Assembly: GCF_000737195.2 (NCBI RefSeq)
Contig: NZ_JALM01000036.1
Coordinates: 62,001 to 126,000, forward strand
Length of the DNA stretch: 64,000 nt
DNA from: Sciscionella sediminilitoris
Lineage (GTDB): Bacteria; Actinomycetota; Actinomycetes; Mycobacteriales; Pseudonocardiaceae
Direction of reading: 5' to 3'
Of this stretch, positions 1 to 8,791 are shown piece after piece; the stretch's first letter is position 1, and the number at the start of each line of letters is the position of its first letter. The position numbers were made by a program, and so were the translations under genes. Below the pieces are notes generated by a model that was not told where the DNA came from, ran no database searches, and saw nothing but the letters and a program-made list of their open reading frames with translations.

Positions 1-401
1 CGGAACCACGCGAGCGCATCGGACTCGGCGGGCGGCTCCCAGTCCGGCAGGGCACCGGCATCGGCGGGCCCGGCCGTGACGTGCAGCCTGGCCAGCGCCT
101 CGGCGTAGCCGATTACCCAGTCCGGAGCGGGTTCGGCGTGCTCGATCCGGTCGAGCACGAGCACGCCCTGGTCCGGATCGCTGCCGAGCACCGCGGGCAC
201 GACCGGCGGGTCCGCGCGGGCGGCGAGCAGCAGCGCGGTGTGTTCCCGCGCGAAGTGTTCGGGTGCGACCTGTTTGAGCACCACCGGCCGCCCGGAGAGC
301 TCCGCAGTCCACACATCCCAGCGTGGACTGCTCGGGACGGGACGCAGATCACGTGCCGTGCCGAACGGCGCGAGTAGCCGCTGTGCTTGGTCGAGGCGCA
401 T
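1..401 (-). CDS. Phosphotransferase (APH/choline kinase-like), N-terminal part
   Basis: The reading frame begins at an ATG (bases 399-401 on the minus strand) and stays open to the window edge, so only about 133 N-terminal residues are visible. They look like the N-lobe of an aminoglycoside/small-molecule phosphotransferase: a beta-strand with GRPVVLKQV (possible ATP-contacting Lys), a following [11 protein letters not shown] helix with a conserved Glu, then LVLDRIE as the hinge strand and a YAEALARLH helix. The catalytic loop with the HGD motif would lie outside the window, so the substrate cannot be judged. It is divergent from hemL, with only about 35 bases between the two starts. Confidence 0.7.
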   Translation of the reverse strand, partial: MRLDQAQRLLAPFGTARDLRPVPSSPRWDVWTAELSGRPVVLKQVAPEHFAREHTALLLAARADPPVVPAVLGSDPDQGVLVLDRIEHAEPAPDWVIGYAEALARLHVTAGPADAGALPDWEPPAESDALAWF

Positions 402-436
402 CGGGGGCGAGCCTACGGTGGTGGGAGACTGGTGGG

Positions 437-1732
437 GTGGCACAGCAAGTAGCTCGTTCAGGCGCACTGTTCGCAAGGGCCGAGGCCGCGACGCCGGGCG
501 GGGTGAACTCGCCGGTGCGCGCGTTCCATTCCGTCGGCGGCACCCCGAGGTTCATGGTCTCCGGTTCGGGGCCGTACGTCACCGATGTCGACGGCAATCG
601 CTATGTCGACCTGGTGTCCTCCTGGGGCCCGATGATCCTCGGACACGCGCATCCGAGCGTGATCGAGGCGGTGCGTGAGACCGCGTCCCACGGCCTTTCC
701 TTCGGCACCCCGAGTGAAGGCGAGGTGGATCTCGCCGAGGAACTCATCCGCCGCGTCGACCCGGTGGAGCAGGTTCGGCTGGTCAACTCGGGTACCGAGG
801 CCACGATGTCCGCGATCCGGCTCGCCCGCGGATACACCGGCCGCGGCAAGATCATCAAGTTCGCCGGGTGCTATCACGGGCACGTGGACGCCCTGCTCGC
901 CGAGGCGGGCTCCGGGGTGGCAACCCTCGGCCTGCCCACCTCGCCGGGGGTGACCGGGGCGCAGGCCGAGGACACGATCGTGCTGCCGTACAACGACATC
1001 GAGGCGGTGCGCGCGGCCTTCGCATCCGGTGACATCGCCGCGGTGATCACCGAGGCCGCCGCGGGGAACATGGGGGTCGTCGCCCCGCACGACGGGTTCA
1101 ACGCGAAGCTGCGCGCGCTCTGCGATGAACACGGTGCGCTGCTCATCCTGGACGAGGTGATGACCGGGTTCCGGGTGTCCGCGGCCGGTTGGTACGGCCT
1201 GGAAGGTGTGCGCGCGGACCTGTTCACCTTCGGCAAGGTGATGTCCGGCGGCCTGCCCGCCGCCGCGTTCGGCGGGCGCGCCGACGTGATGGCGCAGCTG
1301 GCCCCGACCGGCCCGGTGTACCAGGCGGGCACGCTGGCCGGGAACCCGGTCGCGGTGGCCGCGGGACTGGCCGCGCTGCGGGCCGCCGATGCGGATGTGT
1401 ACCGGCGCCTGGACGCGAACTCCGAACGGCTGCGCGAGCTCTACACGGGCGCGCTCACCGAGGCCGGGGTCGCGCACACCATCGGGCGGGCGGGCAACAT
1501 GTTCTCGGTGTTCTTCAGCGAGGAACCGGTGCGCGACTATGCGGGCGCCAAGGCCGCGCAGAGCTGGCGTTATCCGGCGTTCTTCCACGAACTGCTCGCG
1601 CGCGGGGTGTACGCGGCCCCGAGCGCCTTCGAGGCGGTGTTCGTCAACGCGGCCATGGACGAGCAGGCGTTCGAGATCATCGCCGATGCGCTGCCCCACG
1701 CGGCGCGCGCCGCGGCCGAGGCGAAGCAATGA
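437..1732 (+). CDS. hemL: Glutamate-1-semialdehyde 2,1-aminomutase
   Basis: Cytoplasmic PLP enzyme that converts glutamate-1-semialdehyde to 5-aminolevulinate in the C5 route of tetrapyrrole synthesis. The 431-residue length fits the family. The N-terminal [10 protein letters not shown] signature is present, and the PLP lysine is K267 in the [12 protein letters not shown] segment. The GTG at 437 was chosen because family proteins begin only a few residues before the [21 protein letters not shown] segment; in-frame starts further upstream (from 323) would add about 38 residues with no family counterpart. The last bases overlap the next gene by an ATGA junction. Placing haem synthesis at the head of a cytochrome c maturation operon is functionally coherent and matches the Rv0524-Rv0529 order in M. 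tuberculosis. Confidence 0.97.
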   Translation: MAQQVARSGALFARAEAATPGGVNSPVRAFHSVGGTPRFMVSGSGPYVTDVDGNRYVDLVSSWGPMILGHAHPSVIEAVRETASHGLSFGTPSEGEVDLAEELIRRVDPVEQVRLVNSGTEATMSAIRLARGYTGRGKIIKFAGCYHGHVDALLAEAGSGVATLGLPTSPGVTGAQAEDTIVLPYNDIEAVRAAFASGDIAAVITEAAAGNMGVVAPHDGFNAKLRALCDEHGALLILDEVMTGFRVSAAGWYGLEGVRADLFTFGKVMSGGLPAAAFGGRADVMAQLAPTGPVYQAGTLAGNPVAVAAGLAALRAADADVYRRLDANSERLRELYTGALTEAGVAHTIGRAGNMFSVFFSEEPVRDYAGAKAAQSWRYPAFFHELLARGVYAAPSAFEAVFVNAAMDEQAFEIIADALPHAARAAAEAKQ

Positions 1733-2358
1733 GTGCCACCAAGGTTCATTTCGTCCGGCACGGCGAGGTGTACAACCCGGAAGGCATCCTTTACGGCAGG
1801 CTTTCCGGGTACGAGCTCTCCGAGACCGGCCAGCGCCAGGCGATCACCGTCGCGGAATCCTTGCGGGGCAACGACATCGCGCATGTGGTCGCCTCGCCTC
1901 TCGTGCGTGCGCAGCAGACCGCGGCGCCGATCGCCGATTCGCACCGGCTCGAACTGTGCACCGACGACCGGCTCATCGAGGCGGAAAACGCCTTCGAGGG
2001 CAAGAAAGTCGCGGTCGGGGACGGAGTGCTGCGCCAGCCCATCTACTGGCCGAAACTGCGCAATCCGTTCCTGCCGTCCTGGGGCGAGCCGTATCTGCAG
2101 ATCGCGCACCGCATGCTTGCCGCCGCCTACACCGCACGCGCGGCAGCGGACGGGCACGAGGCGGTGTGTGTTTCGCATCAGCTGCCGATCTGGACGCTGC
2201 GCCGGTTCCTCGAAGGCAAGCGGCTCTGGCATGATCCACGCCGTCGCGAATGCGGGCTCGCCTCGGTGACCAGCCTGGTGTTCGACGGCGAACTGCTCGT
2301 CGACATCGAGTACAGCCAACCGGCTGGCGCGACGAATCCACGGACGACCGGCGCATGA
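1729..2358 (+). CDS. Histidine phosphatase (phosphoglycerate mutase) family protein
   Basis: A 209-residue member of the histidine phosphatase superfamily. The catalytic RHGE motif is near the N-terminus ([14 protein letters not shown]) and the second histidine lies in the [10 protein letters not shown] segment. The physiological substrate is unknown; in this family it may be a phosphosugar or another small phosphoester. It overlaps hemL upstream (ATGA at 1729) and the thioredoxin-like lipoprotein gene downstream (ATGA at 2355), so translation is probably coupled. The position corresponds to Rv0525 in M. tuberculosis. Confidence 0.9.
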   Translation: MSATKVHFVRHGEVYNPEGILYGRLSGYELSETGQRQAITVAESLRGNDIAHVVASPLVRAQQTAAPIADSHRLELCTDDRLIEAENAFEGKKVAVGDGVLRQPIYWPKLRNPFLPSWGEPYLQIAHRMLAAAYTARAAADGHEAVCVSHQLPIWTLRRFLEGKRLWHDPRRRECGLASVTSLVFDGELLVDIEYSQPAGATNPRTTGA

Positions 2359-2921
2359 AACGACTGATCCTTCTGGTCTGTGCCACGGTTCTGCTCGCCG
2401 GTTGCTCCACCGGGCAGGACGCGGTCACCGACGGCTCGAACACCTATTCGTTCACCTCGCCCGGCGGGAAGACGAAGATCTTCTACCCCGCGGCCGAACG
2501 TAAACCGGCTCCGGAGATCAGCGGTGAATCGGTGCGTGATCCGGGCAAACAGATCCGGCTCTCCGATTTCCGCGGCAAGGCCGTCGTGATCAATGTGTGG
2601 GGTTCCTGGTGCGGGCCCTGCCGTTCCGAGGCGCCCGATCTGCAGAAGGCCACCGCGAAATTCGGGAACCGCGTGCAATTGCTCGGCGTGAATTTCCGGG
2701 ACGGACGGCAGCAGGCGAAGGATTTCCTCACCACCCGCGGGCTGAACTACCCCTCGATCTTCGACCCCGCGGGGCGGTCACTGCTCTCGATCGGCAGCTA
2801 CCCGCTTTCCACCGTGCCGACCACCATGGTGCTCGATACGCGGCACCGGGTCGCGGCGATGTACCTGGTGCCGCTGACCCAGTCGGATCTGGAGACGGAG
2901 CTGCACAAGCTGGTCGGTTGA
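2355..2921 (+). CDS. TlpA/ResA-like thiol-disulfide oxidoreductase lipoprotein
   Basis: A 188-residue exported thioredoxin-fold protein. The N-terminus is a lipoprotein signal peptide with the lipobox LLAGC, so the mature protein should be anchored by an acylated cysteine facing outward. The redox motif WCGPC contains C86 and C89. A PAPEISGESV..GKQIRLSDFRGK segment is typical of AhpC/TSA-like TlpA proteins. Its expected role is to reduce the CxxCH cysteines of apocytochrome c, with electrons delivered by CcdA encoded just downstream. It sits in the hemL-ccsB operon. A decayed antitoxin/toxin remnant follows its stop codon directly. Confidence 0.92.
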   Translation: MKRLILLVCATVLLAGCSTGQDAVTDGSNTYSFTSPGGKTKIFYPAAERKPAPEISGESVRDPGKQIRLSDFRGKAVVINVWGSWCGPCRSEAPDLQKATAKFGNRVQLLGVNFRDGRQQAKDFLTTRGLNYPSIFDPAGRSLLSIGSYPLSTVPTTMVLDTRHRVAAMYLVPLTQSDLETELHKLVG

Positions 2922-3128
2922 GTTCGGCCACACCTCGGTGGGGCGCGCGACAAGCTCTCGGAATATGTGACCCAGGTGGAGCGCAGGCCTGACCGCATCG
3001 CGATCACCAGGGGCGGCGCTCCGGCAGCCGTGTTGCTCGCTCGTTCGGCGAACTACACGGTTTGTATAGTGCGCGTCGCTGTAGTTATCCTCCGGATCGC
3101 TCATCGTGGCAAGGTCCGCCATCGCTGA
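2922..3128 (+). pseudogene. Remnant of a YefM/Phd antitoxin fused to the tail of a RelE-like toxin
   Basis: Reading on in the tlpA frame after its TGA gives an open stretch to a TGA at 3126-3128. Its first part contains KLSEYVTQVERRPDRIAITR and then GGAPAAVLLA, the core of Phd/YefM antitoxins. It ends with VVILRIAHRGKVRHR, which resembles the C-terminal strand of RelE/ParE toxins. There is no plausible start codon, the antitoxin N-terminus is incomplete, and almost the whole toxin is missing. The simplest reading is an in-frame internal deletion of a former antitoxin-toxin pair. It lies between the lipoprotein gene and ccdA, inside the cytochrome operon. The assignment rests on motif recognition, not on an alignment. 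Confidence 0.6.
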
Positions 3129-3203
3129 GTCACACTCGTGAAACCCTTGTGAGCTGGCGACCCTGCTGATCGGGGCGCGAATAGCACTGCCTAGCATCGA
3201 GGA

Positions 3204-3983
3204 GTGAACCCGACCGAGCTCGCCGCTTCGGGGCCGCTTCTGCTGGCCGCGCTGGTCGCGGTGCTCGCCGGTCTGGTGTCGTTCGCATCACCGTGTGTCG
3301 TACCACTCGTTCCCGGTTACCTGGCCTATCTTGCCGGACTGGTCGGCGCGGACGCTCCCGCGGTCACCGCGGGGGAGGAGAAACCCAAGACCGGGAAAGG
3401 AAAGGTCGCCGGGGCCGCCGCGCTGTTCGTGCTCGGTTTCACGGTGGTGTTCTGCGCGCTCACGGTGACGGTGTTCGGGGTGACGACGGCGCTGCGGGTG
3501 AACGAGGACCTGTTGCAGCGCATCGGCGGGGTGGTCACGATCGCCCTCGCCCTGGTGTTCATCGGCCTTGTCCCCGGCGCGCAGCGCACGCTGCGGCTGC
3601 GGTTCACCCCGCGCGCGAGCCTGATCGGCGCACCGCTGCTTGGCGGGGTGTTCGCGCTGGGCTGGACCCCGTGCATCGGCCCGACGCTCGCCGGGGTGCT
3701 CTCGCTGACCGCGGGAACCGAAGCGGGCAGTTCGACCACCCGCGGGGTGCTGCTCATCGTGCTCTACTGCCTCGGCCTCGGCCTGCCCTTCGTGGTGATC
3801 GCGGTCGGCGCGCGCTGGGCGATCAGCGCGACCGCGTGGATCAAGCGGCATGTGCGCGGGGTACAGATCTTCGGCGGGGTGTTGCTGCTGCTCGTGGGTA
3901 TCGCACTCGTCACCGGGTTGTGGGGATCGCTGATCGCGTGGATCCAGGGCAACCTCGTCTCGAATACGGAGCTGCCGATATGA
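3204..3983 (+). CDS. ccdA: Cytochrome c biogenesis protein CcdA (DsbD family)
   Basis: A 259-residue membrane protein with six predicted hydrophobic spans. It passes reducing equivalents from cytoplasmic thioredoxin across the membrane to the ResA-like protein. The conserved redox cysteines are in the FASPCVVPLVPGYLAYL segment of the first span and in GWTPCIGPTLAGVL of the fourth. The GTG at 3204 is chosen because the protein then begins with the usual short polar segment before the first span. The purine-rich GAGGA directly abuts the GTG, so the ribosome-binding site is not well spaced. The 3' end overlaps resB by an ATGA. Confidence 0.95.
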   Translation: MNPTELAASGPLLLAALVAVLAGLVSFASPCVVPLVPGYLAYLAGLVGADAPAVTAGEEKPKTGKGKVAGAAALFVLGFTVVFCALTVTVFGVTTALRVNEDLLQRIGGVVTIALALVFIGLVPGAQRTLRLRFTPRASLIGAPLLGGVFALGWTPCIGPTLAGVLSLTAGTEAGSSTTRGVLLIVLYCLGLGLPFVVIAVGARWAISATAWIKRHVRGVQIFGGVLLLLVGIALVTGLWGSLIAWIQGNLVSNTELPI

Positions 3984-5587
3984 CGACGGACACTGTGTCC
4001 GAAACCGGTTCACCGCAACGGAATCGGCGGCCGAATCGAGTGCTTTCCTTCCTGCGCAACACCTGGCGCGGGCTCACCTCGATGCGCACCGCGCTGATCC
4101 TGCTCTTCCTGCTCGCGCTGGCCACCATGCCCGGTGCGCTGTTGCCGCAGCATTCGCTGAACGAGAGCAAGACCCAGACCTACATCAGCGAGCACGGCTG
4201 GTGGGGGCGGCTGCTGGACGCGACCGGTTTCCTGAACGTGTACTCCAGCGTCTGGTTCGCCGCGATCTACCTGCTGCTGATGATCTCGCTGGTCGGCTGC
4301 CTGCTGCCGCGCTCGGTCGAGCACGCGCGCCAGCTGCGGGACAAGCCGGTCCTGGTGCCGCGGAACTTCAACCGCTTGCCGCACAAGGCATCCGCCACGG
4401 TCACCGTGAGCCCGGAGGAGGTCGTGGCCAGTGCGCGCCCGCTGCTGCGCGGCTGGCGCATCGCGGAGCGCTCCGAGGACGGCGGGGTGCGCACCATCAG
4501 CGCGGAGAAGGGTTTCCTGCGCGAGGTGGGCAACCTGATGTTTCACTTCGCCCTGCTCGGCCTGATCGTCTCGGTCGCGCTGGGCAGCATGTTCTCCTAC
4601 AAGGGACAGGTCGCGGTCATCGCGGACGGTTCGCAGTTCTGCAACTCCGGTCCGCTGGCCTACGACGCGTTCACCCCGGGACCACGGGTGGACGGCACGA
4701 ACCTGGCGCCGTTCTGCGTCAAGGTCAACGACTTCACCGCGCGGTACCTGGCGAACCGGCAGCCGACCCAGTACGAGTCCAATGTCGAGTACCAGTCGGG
4801 CAAGGACCTGCGGACCGGTCAGTGGCGCCCGTATCACCTGGAGGTCAACGATCCGCTCCGGGTCGCGGGGGACCGGGTCTACCTTCTCGACCACGGCTAC
4901 GCGCCCACGGTCACCGTGACCTACCCGAACGGGGAGAAGCGCACCCAGACCCAGGTGTTCCGGCCGACCGAGGTGAGCACCTACTTCTCCGAGGGTGCGG
5001 TGAAGTTCACCGAGACCCCGGGGATCACCGACCCGGTCGAGCAGCGCAAGAAGCAACTCGCGGTCACCGGGCTGTTCGCGCCGACCGCGGCCATGCAGGG
5101 CAAGCTGCTCGCCGGTTCGACGAACCCGGAACTGCGTGACCCGGTGTTCGCCGCCGATGTCTACCAGGGTGACCTCGGCGTCGATTCGGGTAAGGGACAG
5201 TCGATCTACGAGATCGATCACCAGATGATCGCCCAGAACCGGCTGCACCGGGTCGACCGGGTCAACCTGAAGCCCGGGCAGCAGACCAAGCTCGGCGACG
5301 GCACCACGGTCCGCTTCGACGGGGTGAAGAAGTTCGCCTCGCTCGAGATCGCGCACGATCCGACCCAGGTCTGGGTGCTCGTGTTCGCGATCGCGCTGCT
5401 GCTCGGCCTGTTCGGTTCGCTGGTCATCAAGCGCAGGCGGGTGTGGCTGCGGGCGAAGCCGACCGCGGACGGGTCTACCCTGATCACCGTCGGCGCGCTC
5501 GCCCGCACCGACCAGGCCGGATACGGCGAGGAATTCACCAAACTCTCGCGTGCGCTGCTCACTGCCACCCGTGGGAAGGACGACTGA
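3980..5587 (+). CDS. resB: Cytochrome c biogenesis protein ResB
   Basis: The 535-residue protein is one half of the System II cytochrome c synthetase; with CcsB it is thought to carry haem outward and ligate it to apocytochrome c. Hydrophobic spans occur near residues 35-55, 95-115, 185-205 and 460-480, with a large extracytoplasmic domain between the third and fourth. A PGALLPQHSLNESKT motif follows the first span, as in actinobacterial ResB proteins. The start ATG overlaps the ccdA stop, and the stop overlaps the ccsB ATG. Confidence 0.95.
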   Translation: MTTDTVSETGSPQRNRRPNRVLSFLRNTWRGLTSMRTALILLFLLALATMPGALLPQHSLNESKTQTYISEHGWWGRLLDATGFLNVYSSVWFAAIYLLLMISLVGCLLPRSVEHARQLRDKPVLVPRNFNRLPHKASATVTVSPEEVVASARPLLRGWRIAERSEDGGVRTISAEKGFLREVGNLMFHFALLGLIVSVALGSMFSYKGQVAVIADGSQFCNSGPLAYDAFTPGPRVDGTNLAPFCVKVNDFTARYLANRQPTQYESNVEYQSGKDLRTGQWRPYHLEVNDPLRVAGDRVYLLDHGYAPTVTVTYPNGEKRTQTQVFRPTEVSTYFSEGAVKFTETPGITDPVEQRKKQLAVTGLFAPTAAMQGKLLAGSTNPELRDPVFAADVYQGDLGVDSGKGQSIYEIDHQMIAQNRLHRVDRVNLKPGQQTKLGDGTTVRFDGVKKFASLEIAHDPTQVWVLVFAIALLLGLFGSLVIKRRRVWLRAKPTADGSTLITVGALARTDQAGYGEEFTKLSRALLTATRGKDD

Positions 5588-6591
5588 TGGCGATCAACGC
5601 GACTCTCTCGCAGTTCAGCGACTACGCCTTCGCGACGGCGATCGCGATCTACGTGTTCGCGTTCGTGCTCTACCTTGCCGATGTCGCGTTCAACCGGCAG
5701 CGGGCCCGCGCGCGGGAACGGGAACTGGTCCCCGCGGGCGCCGGGGAGGAGCGTGGCGGCACCGAGCTGCCCGCTTCCGGGATCGTCGACTCCACCGCGG
5801 ACGTCGACGTCCCCGAGCCGAAGGGCGCCGACCGCCCGCTCTCCGCACGCTTCGGCCGGATGGGTGTGGCGCTGACCGTGCTCGGGCTGCTGGTGCAGGC
5901 CGCCTCGATCGTGCTGCGCGGGCTCGCGGTGGAGCGCTGGCCGCTCGGCAACATGTACGAGTACATCGCGTTCATCACCGCGGTCGGGATCGGCGCCTTC
6001 CTGGTGCTCGCGAAGCGGTTCCCCATTCACCGCATCGGGGCATGGGTGCTGCTGCCGGTGATCGTGCTGATGTGGCTCGGCGCGACCGTGCTCTACGCGA
6101 ACGCGGCCCCGGTGATGCCCGCGCTGCAGTCCTACTGGCTGGTCATCCATGTGACGATCATCTCGGCGTCCACCGGACTGCTGCTCGTTCCCGGCGTGGC
6201 CAGCCTGATGTACCTGCTGCGCTCGATCAACGAGAACAACCCGCGCAAGCTCGCCCGGTTCGTGCAGCGGCTGCCCGCGAAGGACGCACTGGACCGGGTC
6301 GCGTACCGCACCACGATCTTCGCCTTCCCGCTCTACACCGTCGGTGTCATCTGCGGGGCGATCTGGGCCGAGCGCGCCTGGGGTTCGTTCTGGAGCTGGG
6401 ACCCCAAGGAGACCGTGGCGCTCGTCGCGTGGGTGGTGTACGCGATCTACCTGCACGCACGGTCCACCGCGGGCTGGCGGGGCAACCCGGCGGCGGCGAT
6501 CAACTCGATCGGGTTCGTCGTCACCGTGTTCAACCTGTTCTTCATCAACCTCGTCACTACCGGTATGCACTCCTACGCCGGCGTTTCCTGA
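5587..6591 (+). CDS. ccsB: Cytochrome c biogenesis protein CcsB/CcsA
   Basis: The 334-residue multi-span haem-handling partner of ResB. The tryptophan-rich haem-binding WWD-type motif is present as WGSFWSWDPKE, and conserved histidines flank it (WLVIHVTI and YLHARS). An acidic, low-complexity loop between residues about 40 and 85 separates the first span from the rest, a common feature of actinobacterial members. The ATG overlaps the resB stop by one base (TGATG). It closes the cytochrome maturation part of the operon. Confidence 0.95.
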   Translation: MAINATLSQFSDYAFATAIAIYVFAFVLYLADVAFNRQRARARERELVPAGAGEERGGTELPASGIVDSTADVDVPEPKGADRPLSARFGRMGVALTVLGLLVQAASIVLRGLAVERWPLGNMYEYIAFITAVGIGAFLVLAKRFPIHRIGAWVLLPVIVLMWLGATVLYANAAPVMPALQSYWLVIHVTIISASTGLLLVPGVASLMYLLRSINENNPRKLARFVQRLPAKDALDRVAYRTTIFAFPLYTVGVICGAIWAERAWGSFWSWDPKETVALVAWVVYAIYLHARSTAGWRGNPAAAINSIGFVVTVFNLFFINLVTTGMHSYAGVS

Positions 6592-6678
6592 ACACGCTTG
6601 TTACGTGGACCAATGCGGCGGTGAAGGCTACCGTCGACAGGAGAGCGTGTTCGACCGACAAGGAGAGAGAGGACGCCG

Positions 6679-8073
6679 GTGACCGGAGGGTTCGGACCAG
6701 ACGACGCGCAGGGCGGGCGGCACACCGCGTCGTGGCAACCACCGGAGGAGCCGACGCGCGCCGTGTGGCCAGGGGAGGCTGCGGGCAACAACGGTGCTGT
6801 GGACAACAGCGAGGGCCAGCAGGACAGCCAGCCGACCAGCCCCGCGCAGCCGCCCATCGCCTACCAGCAGGGACAACCGCCGCAACCCGACTACGGGCAG
6901 TACCAGGAGCCACAGCCGAACTACGGGCCCGCCTCCGGAGGGTTCGCCCAGCAACAGCCCGCCCAGCAGCCCGCGCAGCAACAGCAGCCGCCCGGGTACT
7001 ACCCGCAGCAGCAGCCGGGGTACTACCTACAGCAGCAGTACCCGCAACAGGCGCCGCAGCAGAGCCCGTACACCCCGCAGGGCCCCGCAGGACCGGCGCC
7101 CGACGACCTCGCGCGGCATGCCTCCAAGGCCACCCAGGACCTGTCCAGCGCGCAGCTGCTGAAGAACAACAAGCGCACCCCGCGCGGTGGCTGGCGCAAG
7201 GCCGTCTACGTGGCCACCGGGCACGCGGTCAACCTCGGCGAGAGCCCGGCCGACATCCGCCGCCGTGAGCTGATCACCGGCATCAACCAGCCGCTGCGTG
7301 GCTGCTACAAGATCGCGATGCTCTCGCTCAAGGGCGGGGTCGGCAAGACGACGACCACCGCGACCCTCGGCTCGACCTTCGCCTCACTGCGCGGGGACCG
7401 GGTGATCGCGGTGGACGCGAACCCGGACCGGGGCACGCTCTCCCAGAAGATCCCGCTGGAGACCACCGCGACCGTGCGGCACCTGCTGCGGGACGCGAAC
7501 CGGATCACCCGCTACTCGGATGTGCGCGCGTACACCTCGCAGGGGCCCTCACGGCTGGAAGTGCTCGCCTCCGAACAGGACCCCGCGGTCTCCGAGGCGT
7601 TCTCCGAGACCGACTACCGGCGCACCATCGACCTGCTCGAGCACTTCTACAACATCGTGCTCACCGACTGCGGGACCGGTCTCATGCACAGCGCCATGAA
7701 GGGCGTGCTGGACATCGCGGACTCGCTGATCATCGTGTCCTCGAGTTCGATCGACGGGGCCCGCTCGGCCTCGGCGACGATCGACTGGCTGGACGCGCAC
7801 GGCTACCGCGACCTGGTCGGCCGCTCGGTGACCGTGGTCAGCTCGGTGCGCCCCAAATCGGGCAAGGTGAATCTGGACCGGTTGACCGAGCACTTCGCGG
7901 CCCGCTGCCGCGCGGTGTGCCCGATTCCGTTCGACCCGCACCTGGAAGAGGGGGCCGAGGTCGATCTGGACCGGCTCGCCGCGCCAACCCGGCTCGCGCT
8001 GCTCGAGCTCGCGGCCACCGTGGCCCAGGATTTCCCCCATGATCAGCAGTGGGGCGCCGGTAACCCCCGCTGA
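6679..8073 (+). CDS. MinD/ParA-like ATPase with a Gln/Pro-rich N-terminal region
   Basis: A 464-residue protein. Residues 1 to about 150 are dominated by Gln, Pro, Tyr and Gly and look disordered. The remainder is a deviant Walker ATPase: KGGVGKTT at residues 218-225 (signature Lys and P-loop Lys both present), a VIAVDANPDRGTL Walker A'-type segment, and VLTDCGTG as the Walker B region. The GTG at 6679 follows an AAGGAG site about 14 bases upstream. The location after ccsB corresponds to Rv0530. Proteins of this type are seen with secretion or polar-growth functions in actinobacteria, but no partner is visible here, so the role is unknown. Confidence 0.85.
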   Translation: MTGGFGPDDAQGGRHTASWQPPEEPTRAVWPGEAAGNNGAVDNSEGQQDSQPTSPAQPPIAYQQGQPPQPDYGQYQEPQPNYGPASGGFAQQQPAQQPAQQQQPPGYYPQQQPGYYLQQQYPQQAPQQSPYTPQGPAGPAPDDLARHASKATQDLSSAQLLKNNKRTPRGGWRKAVYVATGHAVNLGESPADIRRRELITGINQPLRGCYKIAMLSLKGGVGKTTTTATLGSTFASLRGDRVIAVDANPDRGTLSQKIPLETTATVRHLLRDANRITRYSDVRAYTSQGPSRLEVLASEQDPAVSEAFSETDYRRTIDLLEHFYNIVLTDCGTGLMHSAMKGVLDIADSLIIVSSSSIDGARSASATIDWLDAHGYRDLVGRSVTVVSSVRPKSGKVNLDRLTEHFAARCRAVCPIPFDPHLEEGAEVDLDRLAAPTRLALLELAATVAQDFPHDQQWGAGNPR

Positions 8074-8313
8074 TCAGTCGTTGCGGTACTTGTCCAGGCT
8101 ACGCAGGAACTCCGGGTCGTCGTCCGGTCCGATGACCCGGCCCTGTTGCTGCGGTTGAGCCTGCTCTTCCTCGCGTTCCTGCGGCAGGACGAACTGATCC
8201 GTCCGGGTGGGGTCGTTCATCCGCAGCAGCTTCCACAACACGACCCCTATCGTCACGGCGCCGACCGCAGCGAGCAGGTACAGCATCAAGCCACCTCCGA
8301 GCACGTCTGCCAC
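8074..8313 (-). CDS. Small single-span membrane protein, unknown function
   Basis: Seventy-nine residues. The N-terminal third (LMLYLLAAVGAVTIGVVLW) is one transmembrane helix; the rest is a charged, Gln-rich cytoplasmic tail ending in DDDPEFLRSLDKYRND. The stop codon directly abuts the stop of the ParA-like gene, so the two are tail to tail. Met10 is an alternative start that would remove most of the short N-terminal tail. I do not recognise a named family. Confidence 0.75.
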   Translation of the reverse strand: MADVLGGGLMLYLLAAVGAVTIGVVLWKLLRMNDPTRTDQFVLPQEREEEQAQPQQQGRVIGPDDDPEFLRSLDKYRND

Positions 8314-8362
8314 CCAGCGTACCCGTGCTCGCCCGCGGTCGGTTACCGCTCGTGTCGACCGA

Positions 8363-8584
8363 TCAGTGGTGTTCTGGCTCGGTGGTCAACTCCGTGAGGA
8401 GCGACTGGACCTCGGCCTCGCGGAACCGGCGGTGCCCGCCCGGGGTGCGAATGGAGCCGATACGGCCGGCGGTTGCCCAGCGCGTCACGGTCTTGGGGTC
8501 GACGCGGAACAACGTTGCGACCTCACCAGGGGTCAGCAACCGTTCACCGACCTGCTGGGTGTCCTGTCCGATTGTCGCGGTCAC
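8363..8584 (-). CDS. bldC: BldC-family developmental regulator (MerR-like DNA-binding domain)
   Basis: A 73-residue protein that is essentially a single winged-helix MerR-type domain: LLTPGEVATLFRVDPKTVTRW forms the helix-turn-helix, and IRTPGGHRRFRE forms the wing. Length and sequence match Streptomyces BldC, which binds DNA as head-to-tail oligomers and delays the onset of sporulation. The GTG start is supported by a consensus AAGGAGG (minus strand, 8594-8600) nine bases upstream. It is divergent from the Lrp gene, with about 207 bases between the starts. Confidence 0.92.
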   Translation of the reverse strand: MTATIGQDTQQVGERLLTPGEVATLFRVDPKTVTRWATAGRIGSIRTPGGHRRFREAEVQSLLTELTTEPEHH

Positions 8585-8701
8585 GGCAAAGAACCTCCTT
8601 GCGCCAAGTACGACTTATGCGACACATCGTTGCACTCCGACCCCCAGGTACTCGAACACTTAGGTTTCAGTAAAGGGGAATTAAAGTACAAAGCGGACGC
8701 T

Positions 8702-8717
8702 GTGGACATTTCTCCAC
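8702..8717. promoter_or_regulatory. Imperfect palindrome upstream of the Lrp gene
   Basis: GTGGACATTTCTCCAC has five-base perfect arms (GTGGA and TCCAC) around a six-base centre. It lies about 75 bases before the Lrp-family start, in the divergent bldC/lrp region. Lrp proteins often bind their own upstream region, so this is a plausible operator, but the call is weak. Confidence 0.3.
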
Positions 8718-8791
8718 GTCAGAGCGGTACGGAGCGCAGGACGGTTCACACCGCTCGTACACGAATCCCTTCTCCGCTTTACTCTCGTTCC

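Noticed and set aside
458-1729. 423-codon frame on the minus strand opposite hemL
   Set aside because: It is the shadow of a clear hemL; its translation is Arg/Gly/His-rich with no domain, typical of the antisense frame of GC-rich genes.
4010-5356. 448-codon minus-strand frame across resB
   Set aside because: Antisense shadow; resB is supported by family motifs and by overlaps with ccdA and ccsB.
6590-6652. GAACACGC / GCGTGTTC inverted repeat after ccsB as a terminator
   Set aside because: Arms of eight bases are separated by 47 bases with no T-tract, so a stable terminator is unlikely.
6840-7080. Repeated CAG/CCG-rich tract considered as a CRISPR or tandem repeat
   Set aside because: The repeats are irregular, in frame, and encode the Gln/Pro/Tyr-rich N-terminus of the ParA-like protein; there are no equal spacers.
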